A stretch of DNA of 6,688 nt from an uncultured bacterium (GCA_946479205.1 CAMLFJ010000190.1:1-6688); one strand, 5' to 3'. Shown: positions 1 to 5,820, counted from the stretch's first letter. Made by a program: numbers and translations. Notes: a model not told the origin generated them from the sequence alone.

Positions 1-448
1 CCTCGATCTCGGCGCGCGGGTCCGCCACCGCGAGCGACCAGGAGAGCGGCACGCGATCCCGCACCCGTCCGCCGAGCAGCCGGTACACCGGGACGCCCAG
101 CGCCCGGCCGGCGATGTCCCAGAGCGCCATCTCGACCGCGGCGCGGGCGAACGGATTGCCCTGGACCCGTCGGGCCATCTCGATCCGGAGCGCCTCGATC
201 GCGGTCGGGTCGCGGCCGATGAGCCACGGGGCGAGGTAGCGCTCGATGGTCGCGACCACCGACTCGGCCGACTCCTCGCTCCAGGTAGGCCCGCCGAGGC
301 AGGCGGCTTCCCCCCAGCCCACGTGGCCGTCGGAGGTCTCGAGGCGGACGAAGACGAAATTCACCGTCTCGAGGGTCGTGAAGGACATCTTGTGCGGGCG
401 CTTGACCGGGATGTCGGCCAGCACCACGCGAAGGTCTGCGATCTTCAT
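1..448 (-). CDS. Mandelate racemase/muconate lactonizing enzyme family protein (enolase superfamily), N-terminal part
   Basis: The gene starts at an ATG at 448 and runs off the left edge, leaving 149 codons of a protein that is usually 360-400 residues long. What is visible is the N-terminal capping domain of the enolase superfamily: an opening beta strand MKIADLRVV, the strand-turn DGHVGWGEA at residues 40-48, and the helix-turn ALWDIAGRALGVPVYRLLGG at 108-127 that leads into the barrel. Family members abstract a proton alpha to a carboxylate with Mg2+ help, acting as cycloisomerases, epimerases, racemases or sugar-acid dehydratases. The catalytic lysines and metal ligands lie in the missing barrel, so the subgroup cannot be set. 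The ATG is only 2 bp after the stop of the flavoprotein gene, with no clear Shine-Dalgarno sequence, so translation is probably coupled. The family call is secure; the reaction is unknown. Confidence 0.9.
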   Translation of the reverse strand, partial: MKIADLRVVLADIPVKRPHKMSFTTLETVNFVFVRLETSDGHVGWGEAACLGGPTWSEESAESVVATIERYLAPWLIGRDPTAIEALRIEMARRVQGNPFARAAVEMALWDIAGRALGVPVYRLLGGRVRDRVPLSWSLAVADPRAEIE

Positions 449-450
449 GG

Positions 451-1608
451 CTAGAACATGTTGGCTTCGGCGCGGAGCCGTCCCGTCGCGAACCGGTCGA
501 GCGACAGGGCGCCAATATCCATGCTGGAGGCCCGCCCGTCAAGGAGCATCTCGGTCATCAGGATGCCGATGGCGGGCGAGTGCATGAACCCGTGCCCGGA
601 AAATCCGCAGGCCACGTGGAAGCCGGGGGCCTGCGCGGCGGGGCCGAGGATCCCGTGGTAGTCGGGTGTGAGGTCGCGCACGCCCGCGTAGGCGCGCATG
701 ACCTGCGCCTCGGCCAGCGGCGGCACCCGGAGCGCCGCCGCGCGGAAGACCGCGTCGAAGGCCTCCCAGTCGACCGTGGTGTCGTGCCCCGGCTTGAGGT
801 CCTTGTCGGTGCCGCCCATGAGCACCGCGCTCAGGCCCTGGCGGTGGACGTAGAAGCCGGTGTCGAGGTCGACGATCAGCGGAAACACGGCGGGCAGGAT
901 CGGCAGGGGCTCGGTGACCATCACCTGCCGCCGGTAGGGCTTCGAGGGGATCTCGACGCCGGCCATGGCGCCGATCTCGTCCGCGTGGGGCCCCGCGCAG
1001 TCGATCACGATCGGGGCCGACCATTCCGCGGATGGGGTCTTCACGCCGGTGACGCGATCGCCCGCCTTGACGATGCCGGTGACCGGCTGCCCGGTCAGCA
1101 GGCGGAGGCCCCGGCTCCGCGCCACCGCCAGGAAGCCCGAGAGCAGCGAGTACGGATCGGCGGAGCCGTCGTCGCCGCAGAAGGTGCCCCCGACGAGGTC
1201 CTGGGTCACGAGCGGGGCCAGATGCGTCTGGATCTGGGACGGGGTCAGGAGCTCGCTGGCCACCCCCAGCCCGCGCTGCAGCTCCACGTTGCGGCGGCAC
1301 TGGTCGAGGGTGGCCGCGTCGGTGGTCACGAAGAGATAGCCGTGGCGGAGGAAGTCCACCGAGCAGCCCAGGATCTCGCGGTCGTGGGTGAAGTAGCGGT
1401 AGGAGAGCTGGGTGAGGCGGACATTGGCCTCGGTGGAGAACTGGAAGCGCACGCCCCCGGTGGCCTTCGAGGTGGCCCCGGTCCCCGGCTCGGCCTCCTT
1501 CTCGAGCACGACCACACGCAGGCGGAGGTCGCGCTCGAGGAGATGGAACGCGATGGAGCCGCCGATGATGCCGGCGCCGATGATGACGACGTCGGCGGTC
1601 TGGGTCAC
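451..1608 (-). CDS. DAO-family FAD-dependent oxidoreductase (glycine/D-amino-acid/sarcosine oxidase type)
   Basis: This 385-residue flavoprotein is of normal length for the DAO family, which oxidises C-N bonds of amino or N-methyl amino acids to imines. The N-terminal Rossmann dinucleotide site is clear: ADVVIIGAGIIGGS with GAGIIG at residues 11-16, and E36 closing the second strand (VVVLEKE) where it would bind the ribose. The stretch ATSKATGGVRFQFS (45-58) is the usual second FAD contact. Near the C-terminus, AYAGVRDLTPDYHG (306-319) and GFSGHGFMHSPAIG (335-348) are the conserved DAO closing motifs. No cysteine sits where monomeric sarcosine oxidase links FAD covalently, so the flavin is probably non-covalent. 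It starts at a GTG 13 bp after the racemase-like gene, without a good Shine-Dalgarno sequence. Its neighbours suggest oxidation of an epimerised amino or imino acid. The substrate is not known, and a dehydrogenase rather than an oxidase is possible. Confidence 0.92.
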   Translation of the reverse strand: MTQTADVVIIGAGIIGGSIAFHLLERDLRLRVVVLEKEAEPGTGATSKATGGVRFQFSTEANVRLTQLSYRYFTHDREILGCSVDFLRHGYLFVTTDAATLDQCRRNVELQRGLGVASELLTPSQIQTHLAPLVTQDLVGGTFCGDDGSADPYSLLSGFLAVARSRGLRLLTGQPVTGIVKAGDRVTGVKTPSAEWSAPIVIDCAGPHADEIGAMAGVEIPSKPYRRQVMVTEPLPILPAVFPLIVDLDTGFYVHRQGLSAVLMGGTDKDLKPGHDTTVDWEAFDAVFRAAALRVPPLAEAQVMRAYAGVRDLTPDYHGILGPAAQAPGFHVACGFSGHGFMHSPAIGILMTEMLLDGRASSMDIGALSLDRFATGRLRAEANMF

Positions 1609-1621
1609 GCGCGGGACGGGA

Positions 1622-2350
1622 TCAGGCGGGGCGCGGCGCGAGCCCGTGGCGCACCGCCTCGTGCACCATCCGGACCAGCGTCGTGATGTCGAAGACGGGC
1701 ACGCCGGTGAGGGCCTGGATGTCGGCGCGGTAGGGCGGCATGTTCGTGCACTCGAGCACGATCGCGCCGATCTCGGGATGCGCGTCCATCATCCGCCGGG
1801 TGACCGTGAGGTGCTCCTGGCGCGCGGCCTCCACGTCCAGGGTGAGCTGATCGTCGAGCATCACGCGGGTGAACTCCTTCTCGGTCTCGAGCCCCGCCAC
1901 CACCATCGGGATCTCGGAGGAGATCCCCGCCCCCGCCATGTGCTCGGCGTTGAGCGCGGAGGCGTTCACGGTGAGGACGCCGACCGCGCGCCCCGCCGGC
2001 AGCATGCGGTGCACCAGCGGCACCAGCATGAGGCTCGAGGTGAACACCGGGATCGAGACCGCGGCCGCCATCTCGGACTGGAACTTGGCGAGGAAGCCGC
2101 AGTTCGTGGTGACCGCGCGCACGCCCTCGCGCTCGAGGAAGCGCGCGCCTTCGATGAAGCTCGGCAGCAGCTCCCGCTGGCCCTGTCGCACCACTCGGTC
2201 CGGGGAGGCGCCGGTCACGCGGTGGTAGCGCACCGGGAAGTCGAAGGTGGTCGCGTTGCCCATGTCGCCCGGGATGCGCGGGAACCGGGTGTCCAGCATC
2301 AGGATGCCCACTGAGAAGCCGTAGAGGTTCTGCCCGCCCTGGACTCGCAT
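1622..2350 (-). CDS. Aspartate/glutamate racemase superfamily protein
   Basis: This cytosolic protein of 242 residues belongs to the Asp/Glu/hydantoin racemase superfamily, cofactor-free enzymes that use two cysteines on opposite faces of the substrate. Both cysteines are visible in family-like settings: C84 in TTNCGF and C201 in LECTNMPPY. The N-terminus GILMLDTRFPRIPGDMGNATTFDFPV (residues 16-40, start and end) contains the FPRIPGD(M)GN block seen in a poorly characterised branch usually annotated just as aspartate/glutamate racemase family. Related folds include maleate isomerase and arylmalonate decarboxylase, so a racemase is not proven. The ATG at 2350 is preferred because it keeps the conserved GQNLYGFSVGIL opening. 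It lies 11 bp after the SirB1-like gene's stop, and the spacer has no Shine-Dalgarno match. The flavoprotein gene follows after 13 bp, which points to a shared transcript and pathway. Confidence 0.88.
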   Translation of the reverse strand: MRVQGGQNLYGFSVGILMLDTRFPRIPGDMGNATTFDFPVRYHRVTGASPDRVVRQGQRELLPSFIEGARFLEREGVRAVTTNCGFLAKFQSEMAAAVSIPVFTSSLMLVPLVHRMLPAGRAVGVLTVNASALNAEHMAGAGISSEIPMVVAGLETEKEFTRVMLDDQLTLDVEAARQEHLTVTRRMMDAHPEIGAIVLECTNMPPYRADIQALTGVPVFDITTLVRMVHEAVRHGLAPRPA

Positions 2351-2361
2351 GCGCTGGAGGG

Positions 2362-3195
2362 TCAGTTGAGCTGGGCCAGCTTCTGGCGAACGCGGCGGAG
2401 CTGGTGGCGCACCTGCTCGTGATCCGCCGCGTTGGGGAAGTCGGTGAGGTACTGCTCCCAGTCGGCCACGCCGCGCTCGAGCCGCCCCATGTTGCTCCAG
2501 GCCGCGCCGCGGTCGCGCCGCTCCCCCGCCGAGGCGGGGTTGAGCACGAGCAGGCGGTCGAGGACCCCCACCACCTTGTCCCAGGCCTCGCGACGCCAGT
2601 AGACGCCCTTGAGATTGGCGAGCATCCGGGTCAGGAACTGGCGGTTGCCCACCGGCGCGAAGTGCTCGGGCGCGAGCCGCACCGGGCGCCCGAGGGCGCG
2701 GCTGACCAGCTCCCGGCAGCTCTCGGTGGTCAGGAGCGCGCCGCGGTTGAACGGATCGAGCAGCACCTGCTCGCCCGCGATGCGGGCGCCGGTGATGAAG
2801 TGCCCGGGCAGCCCGATCCCCTCCATCTCCAGGTCGAGCCGGCGCCCGACCTCGATGAGCACGAGGGACAGCGTGATCGGGATGCCGAGCCGGCGGTTCA
2901 GCACCTCGTTGAGATGGCTATTGCGCGGATCGAAGTAGTCGTCGCGGTCTCCCGAGAAGCCGAGCTCCTCGAAGAGGTACTCGCGGAGGCGATGGAGACG
3001 GCCGAGCGCGTCGTCGGCCCGGCGGGCCGGCCCGGCCCCCTCGGCCAGCGCGGAGAGGCGCTCGAGGTAGCTGTCCACGTCGAGATCGGGCTGATCGCCG
3101 GCCGCGATGAGGAGCGCGGCGTGGGCGAGATGGATCTGGTCGTCCGGGCGATCCACCGCCACCGCGAACGCGGCCAGCGCCGGGTCGGCGTCCAT
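2362..3195 (-). CDS. SirB1-family protein: transglutaminase-like domain plus C-terminal TPR region
   Basis: With the ATG at 3195 the product has 277 residues, typical of the SirB1/YchA family, whose molecular role is not established. A helical N-terminus is followed by the transglutaminase-like core: SHLNEVLNRRLGIPITLSLV (residues 93-112), GLPGHF (128-133, His132) and LLDPFNRG (145-152, Asp147). The His and Asp of the papain-like triad are present, but the place where a nucleophilic Cys would sit (the start of the ITLSLVLIEV helix) carries Thr/Ser, so it may be non-catalytic. Residues about 180-260 form helical hairpins with a TPR pattern (ANLKGVYWRREAWDKVVGVL, then AAWSNMGRLERGVADWEQYL). I chose the ATG because it overlaps the previous gene's stop as TGATG, a standard coupling junction; a GTG at 3201 would add two residues. 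In gamma-proteobacteria SirB1 homologues often lie near prmC and kdsA, which are absent here. Confidence 0.88.
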   Translation of the reverse strand: MDADPALAAFAVAVDRPDDQIHLAHAALLIAAGDQPDLDVDSYLERLSALAEGAGPARRADDALGRLHRLREYLFEELGFSGDRDDYFDPRNSHLNEVLNRRLGIPITLSLVLIEVGRRLDLEMEGIGLPGHFITGARIAGEQVLLDPFNRGALLTTESCRELVSRALGRPVRLAPEHFAPVGNRQFLTRMLANLKGVYWRREAWDKVVGVLDRLLVLNPASAGERRDRGAAWSNMGRLERGVADWEQYLTDFPNAADHEQVRHQLRRVRQKLAQLN

Positions 3196-3854
3196 CAACA
3201 CCCGGGAGCGTGGTGGATGCCGGCGGTCCGGAGCGCCGCGCCCTGCAGCTCTTCCGCGAGGGCCAGCGTGCGCGCGGAGGCCCGCCGTGCCGCGTCCTGG
3301 GCTTCCGGGGTGGCGGCCAGCTTGAGCAGGAGCGAGCGGCCGAGCTGGTGATGGAAGCGCTCGTCCGGCTCGATGACGTCGCGGTACAGCGTGGCGGTGA
3401 TCCGATCGCCGGCCCGGTCGCAGAACTCGATGAACTGGCGGTTCTTCACCACCGCGATCGCCTCGCGGGTGAACTGGCCGGCCGCGACCCGCTCGACGGT
3501 GGTCTCGAGGGAGTCGAGGTACTTGAACAGCGGGCCGAAGCCCTGCGCGAGCGGGTCGAAGCTGCGCGCGTCGAAGCCCAGCTCCCCGAGCCGCTCGGCG
3601 ATCATCCGGTAGTGCTTGGCCTCGTCGCCGGCCTGGCGCGCGAAGGCCATCTTCACCTCGACGTCGGTGGTGGAAACCAGCCAGCGGGCCGCGATCTCGG
3701 TGGCCTCGATCTCGTTCTTGAGCGCGACCTTCAGGAGATTCGTGACGTTGAGCGCGCCGGACACCTCGGGCTTGAGGGTGGCTTCGGGCTCGAGGCGGCG
3801 CAGGACGGCCTGGTTGGTCTCGTCGAGCTGGGCGACGAACTCGCGGGCGGTCAC
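3195..3854 (-). CDS. Ferritin-like putative diiron protein
   Basis: This 219-residue soluble protein reads as a four-helix bundle with a paired carboxylate/histidine pattern. E48 lies in ALKNEIEATEIAARW, E78 and H81 in DEAKHYRMI, E131 in TREAIAVVKN, and E165 and H168 in DERFHHQLG. The spacings (30 residues from E48 to E78, 34 from E131 to E165) and the two ExxH motifs match ferritin-like diiron proteins such as rubrerythrins and MiaE-type hydroxylases; the ligand assignment is mine. It has no rubredoxin domain, so it could be an oxygenase, a peroxide or iron handler, or a structural homologue. It starts at a GTG at 3854 that overlaps the receiver-like gene's stop as GTGA, with GAGGG (3867-3863) 8 bp upstream as ribosome binding site. 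It ends in a TGATG overlap with the SirB1-like gene. The exact function is unknown. Confidence 0.82.
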   Translation of the reverse strand: MTAREFVAQLDETNQAVLRRLEPEATLKPEVSGALNVTNLLKVALKNEIEATEIAARWLVSTTDVEVKMAFARQAGDEAKHYRMIAERLGELGFDARSFDPLAQGFGPLFKYLDSLETTVERVAAGQFTREAIAVVKNRQFIEFCDRAGDRITATLYRDVIEPDERFHHQLGRSLLLKLAATPEAQDAARRASARTLALAEELQGAALRTAGIHHAPGC

Positions 3855-4201
3855 GCGGCCAGCCCTCGCTGCAGGAGCTCGGGCAGCTCCTGGGTCAGCG
3901 CTTCCTTGGTCACCACCCGCCGGCAGCGGGCGTGCAGCGGCTGGGTCGTCCGCGCGAGGGCGTGGGTGGTGTAACCGAGCACCGGCGCGGCGGGCACACG
4001 CTCCAGGGTCGTGAAAATCGCTTCATAGTCCCAGCCATTGGTCGTGAGATCCACGATCACCAGGGCGGGCGGCTCACCCTCGAGGGCCACGGCCAGCTCC
4101 TCGGGGGTGCGGGCGAAGACCAGCGGGGTGCCGACCAGGCGGGCGGTCTCCCGGATGCGGGCCACGAAGAAGAGATCACGGACGACGGCGACGGCCTTGA
4201 T
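3851..4201 (-). CDS. Stand-alone receiver-like (CheY-fold) protein, probable ATC start
   Basis: This is a small single-domain protein resembling a response-regulator receiver, with no output domain and no kinase gene nearby. Read from an ATC at 4201 it has 116 residues, the normal length of a receiver domain. It begins with beta strand 1 (KAVAVVRDLFF, one acidic residue D9), then has D51 in ALVIVDLTT as the likely phospho-acceptor, T78 in LGYTTHA, and K99 in RRVVTKEAL. These match the Asp, Thr and Lys of CheY. The only usual start codon in frame is a GTG at 4165 (104 residues), which would delete strand 1 and D9. A GGAG at 4211-4208 sits 6 bp before the ATC, just after the def stop, which supports the longer form. 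Either ATC is really used or base 4199 is wrong and the codon is ATG. The gene ends in a GTGA overlap with the ferritin-like gene. Confidence 0.72.
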   Translation of the reverse strand: MKAVAVVRDLFFVARIRETARLVGTPLVFARTPEELAVALEGEPPALVIVDLTTNGWDYEAIFTTLERVPAAPVLGYTTHALARTTQPLHARCRRVVTKEALTQELPELLQRGLAA

Positions 4202-4207
4202 GGGCGG

Positions 4208-4211
4208 CTCC
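4208..4211 (-). promoter_or_regulatory. Ribosome binding site GGAG for the receiver-like gene
   Basis: GGAG on the minus strand lies between the def stop codon (4216-4214) and the ATC at 4201, with 6 bp between them. It is 42 bp from the GTG at 4165 and so cannot serve that codon. It therefore favours the upstream start. Confidence 0.5.
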
Positions 4212-4213
4212 GG

Positions 4214-4762
4214 CTAGTCGTCCTGCTCCTGGTTGCCGAGCCAGTAGCGGTTCCACTCGGCCAGGTGCGTGAGCGTCGACAGGTCGCGCATCCGGTCGAC
4301 GTAGACGATGCCGTTGAGGTGATCGGTCTCGTGCTGGATCACCCGGGCGAAGAACTCCTTGGCCACCACCTCGATCGGGTTTCCCTCGCGGTCGCGCGCC
4401 TCGAGGCGCACCGACCCGAAGCGGGGGACGACGCCCCGCATGTCGGGCACCGAGAGGCAGCCCTCCCAGCCATCTTCCGTCTCGTCGGTCAGCGGGGTCA
4501 CCACCGGGTTGACCAGGACGGTGAGCGGGATGGCGGGCGCGTCGGGGTAGCGTGGGTTGCCGTGGACCTCGATCACGCAGATCTGCTTGAGCGCGTGGAC
4601 CTGCGGCGCGGCCAGGCCGGCCCCGTTGTATTCCCGCATCGTCTCGATCATGTCGTCGATCAGGCGCTGGGTTTCCGCAGAACCGATCTCGCTGACCGGG
4701 ACGGGGGCGGCAACCTTGCGAAGCACCGGATGTCCGAGACGCGCGACTTTCAGGATGGCCAT
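4214..4762 (-). CDS. def: Peptide deformylase
   Basis: This enzyme removes the formyl group from the N-terminal methionine of new proteins at the ribosome. The 182-residue product has all three signature motifs in order: GAGLAAPQ at 47-54, EGCLS at 100-104 and QHETDH at 143-148. C102, H144 and H148 would hold the catalytic metal (Fe2+ or Zn2+), with E145 as the general base. The opening MAILKVARLGHPVLRKVA is typical of the family. The ATG at 4762 has a strong ribosome binding site, AGGAG, 6 bp upstream. The same frame stays open far upstream, to about 5848, but that extension is a shadow of the oxidoreductase gene. It is usually next to fmt; here no fmt is visible. A 12-bp spacer separates it from the probable start of the receiver-like gene. 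The assignment is secure. Confidence 0.97.
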   Translation of the reverse strand: MAILKVARLGHPVLRKVAAPVPVSEIGSAETQRLIDDMIETMREYNGAGLAAPQVHALKQICVIEVHGNPRYPDAPAIPLTVLVNPVVTPLTDETEDGWEGCLSVPDMRGVVPRFGSVRLEARDREGNPIEVVAKEFFARVIQHETDHLNGIVYVDRMRDLSTLTHLAEWNRYWLGNQEQDD

Positions 4763-4768
4763 GCCGAT

Positions 4769-4773
4769 CTCCT
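4769..4773 (-). promoter_or_regulatory. Strong ribosome binding site AGGAG for def
   Basis: The minus strand reads GAGAGGAGATCGGC directly before the ATG at 4762. AGGAG is separated from the ATG by 6 bp and is the best Shine-Dalgarno match in the window. It fixes the def start and rules out the long upstream extension of the frame. Confidence 0.85.
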
Positions 4774-4784
4774 CTCGCGGTCGG

Positions 4785-4793
4785 ATTGTAGCA
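4785..4793 (-). promoter_or_regulatory. Candidate extended -10 promoter upstream of def
   Basis: On the minus strand TGCTACAAT (4793-4785) matches the extended -10 form TGnTATAAT at all but one defined position. It lies in the only real intergenic gap (38 bp), which is also the most AT-rich patch nearby. No convincing -35 hexamer is seen at 16-18 bp upstream, where the sequence is the end of the oxidoreductase gene, but extended -10 promoters can work without one. Transcription would start near 4778, giving a leader of about 15 bases that just includes the AGGAG. It could drive def and the genes after it separately from queG. Inferred from sequence only. Confidence 0.45.
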
Positions 4794-4800
4794 TAGGCCC

Positions 4801-5820
4801 TCAGGTGCCCTGGAAGCCGGCGAGGACGGCGGGCCAGCGCGGATCGTCGAGTGAGGGCTGGAAGGACGGGTAGAGCTGGGTGCGGTCGTAGAGGCCGCGG
4901 TAGCGCTCGCGGATCCGCTCCCCGATCGTCGCGAACGACCCGCTCACCGCGAAGAGATCCAGCGTCTCGTCGCTGATGAGATCGGCCATGCCCTCCCAGT
5001 CGCCCGCGAGCGACTTCGCGTGCAGACGCGGGACGAGATCGTCGAGCCCGTGGACCGCGAGCACCGCCTGGTACGTCCGGGTGGACGCGTAGAACGCGAT
5101 CTGCTTCTTCACCGCGCGCGCGTTCCGGCGCAGCTCCTCCTCGGAGTCGCCCAGGACCACCATCGTCGAAGCGCGGAAGGTGAAGTCGGCGCGCGAGCGG
5201 CCCCCGCGCTTGAGCCCCTCCTGCACCGCGGGGTGCACGCACTCGCGCAGGTAGCGCGCGCTGTGGAAGGAGTGGACGTGCAGGCCGTCCGCGACCTCCC
5301 CCGCGATCCGGCACATCTGCGGATTGACCCCGGCCAGGTAGATCGGGATGCGCGGATGCTCGATGGGTCCCGGGTTGAAGAAGGGCGTCATGAGATTGAA
5401 GCGGTAGGAGCGCCCGCGGAAGTCGAGCGGCGCGCCGCCCTGCCAGCAGTCCCAGATCGCCCGCAGCGCCTGGACGACCTCGCGGAGCCGTGGCCCCGGG
5501 GGCTCCCAGGGCACCGAGAACCGCCGCTCGTTGTGCGCCTTCACCTGCGAGCCCAGGCCCAGGCTGAAGCGGCCGCCGGAGGACTTCTGCAGGTCCCACG
5601 CGATGTGGGCCAGGACCATCGGGCTCCGCGGGAAGGCGACCGCGATCGCGGTGCCGAGGCCGACGCGGGACGTGGTCGTGGACGCGACCGCCAGCGGGAG
5701 GAACGGGTCGTGCCGCGTCTCCGCGGACCAGATCGCGCCGAAGCCCATCTCCTCTGCCCGGCGGGCGTAGCCGGCCACCGCCTGGAGATCGAACGTCATC
5801 AGGCCGATATCGAGGTTCAC
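4801..5820 (-). CDS. LLM-class (luciferase-like) oxidoreductase, probably F420-dependent
   Basis: This 339-residue cytosolic protein has the bacterial luciferase-like TIM-barrel fold. Visible landmarks are the first strand and helix LDIGLMTFDLQAVAGYARRA followed by EEMGFGAIWSAE (23-34), VGLGTAIAVAFPRSP (53-67), the SGGRFSLGLG turn (81-90) and the cofactor-side IYLAGVNPQMCRIAGEVADG (160-179). The overall pattern resembles the F420-dependent LLM group more than FMN/flavin-reductase-linked monooxygenases, so deazaflavin F420 is the likelier cofactor; the substrate is unknown. It starts at a GTG at 5820 that overlaps the queG stop as GTGA, with GGAG at 5832-5829 placed 8 bp upstream, so it is translationally coupled to queG. 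That pairing has no obvious biochemical logic. It ends 38 bp before def. The family call is firm, the cofactor moderately so. Confidence 0.9.
   Translation of the reverse strand: MNLDIGLMTFDLQAVAGYARRAEEMGFGAIWSAETRHDPFLPLAVASTTTSRVGLGTAIAVAFPRSPMVLAHIAWDLQKSSGGRFSLGLGSQVKAHNERRFSVPWEPPGPRLREVVQALRAIWDCWQGGAPLDFRGRSYRFNLMTPFFNPGPIEHPRIPIYLAGVNPQMCRIAGEVADGLHVHSFHSARYLRECVHPAVQEGLKRGGRSRADFTFRASTMVVLGDSEEELRRNARAVKKQIAFYASTRTYQAVLAVHGLDDLVPRLHAKSLAGDWEGMADLISDETLDLFAVSGSFATIGERIRERYRGLYDRTQLYPSFQPSLDDPRWPAVLAGFQGT

Noticed and set aside
539..1300. Second minus-strand frame of 253 codons inside the FAD oxidoreductase gene
   Set aside because: Arg/Gly/Pro-rich out-of-frame reading of the same strand; it lacks any motif.
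580..1686. Long plus-strand open frame of 368 codons, antisense to the FAD oxidoreductase
   Set aside because: The translation is Gly/Arg/Ala/Val/His-rich with no domain, and the opposite strand carries unmistakable FAD-binding motifs. High GC third positions create such antisense frames.
1412..2314. Plus-strand open frame of 300 codons antisense to the racemase-like gene
   Set aside because: His/Arg/Glu-rich low-complexity product, no start signal, and fully covered by real minus-strand genes.
3016..3033. GC-rich inverted repeats (GGCCCG-G-CGGGCC and the palindrome GGGCCGGCCC)
   Set aside because: They lie inside the SirB1-like coding region in a Gly/Pro/Ala/Arg stretch, where such repeats arise by chance in GC-rich DNA. 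No U-tract follows, so this is not a terminator.
2404..3351. Plus-strand open frame of 315 codons antisense to the SirB1-like gene
   Set aside because: Composition-driven shadow with no recognisable motif; the minus strand is clearly coding.
4763..4800. Possible intrinsic terminator after the LLM oxidoreductase gene
   Set aside because: Only a weak CCGA/TCGG pairing and no run of T on the minus strand; the gap is better explained as promoter plus ribosome binding site.
3932..4873. Plus-strand open frame of 313 codons crossing def and the receiver-like gene
   Set aside because: Antisense to the conserved deformylase motifs; the product is Arg/Gly/Asp/His-rich without domains, and the frame crosses three gene boundaries.
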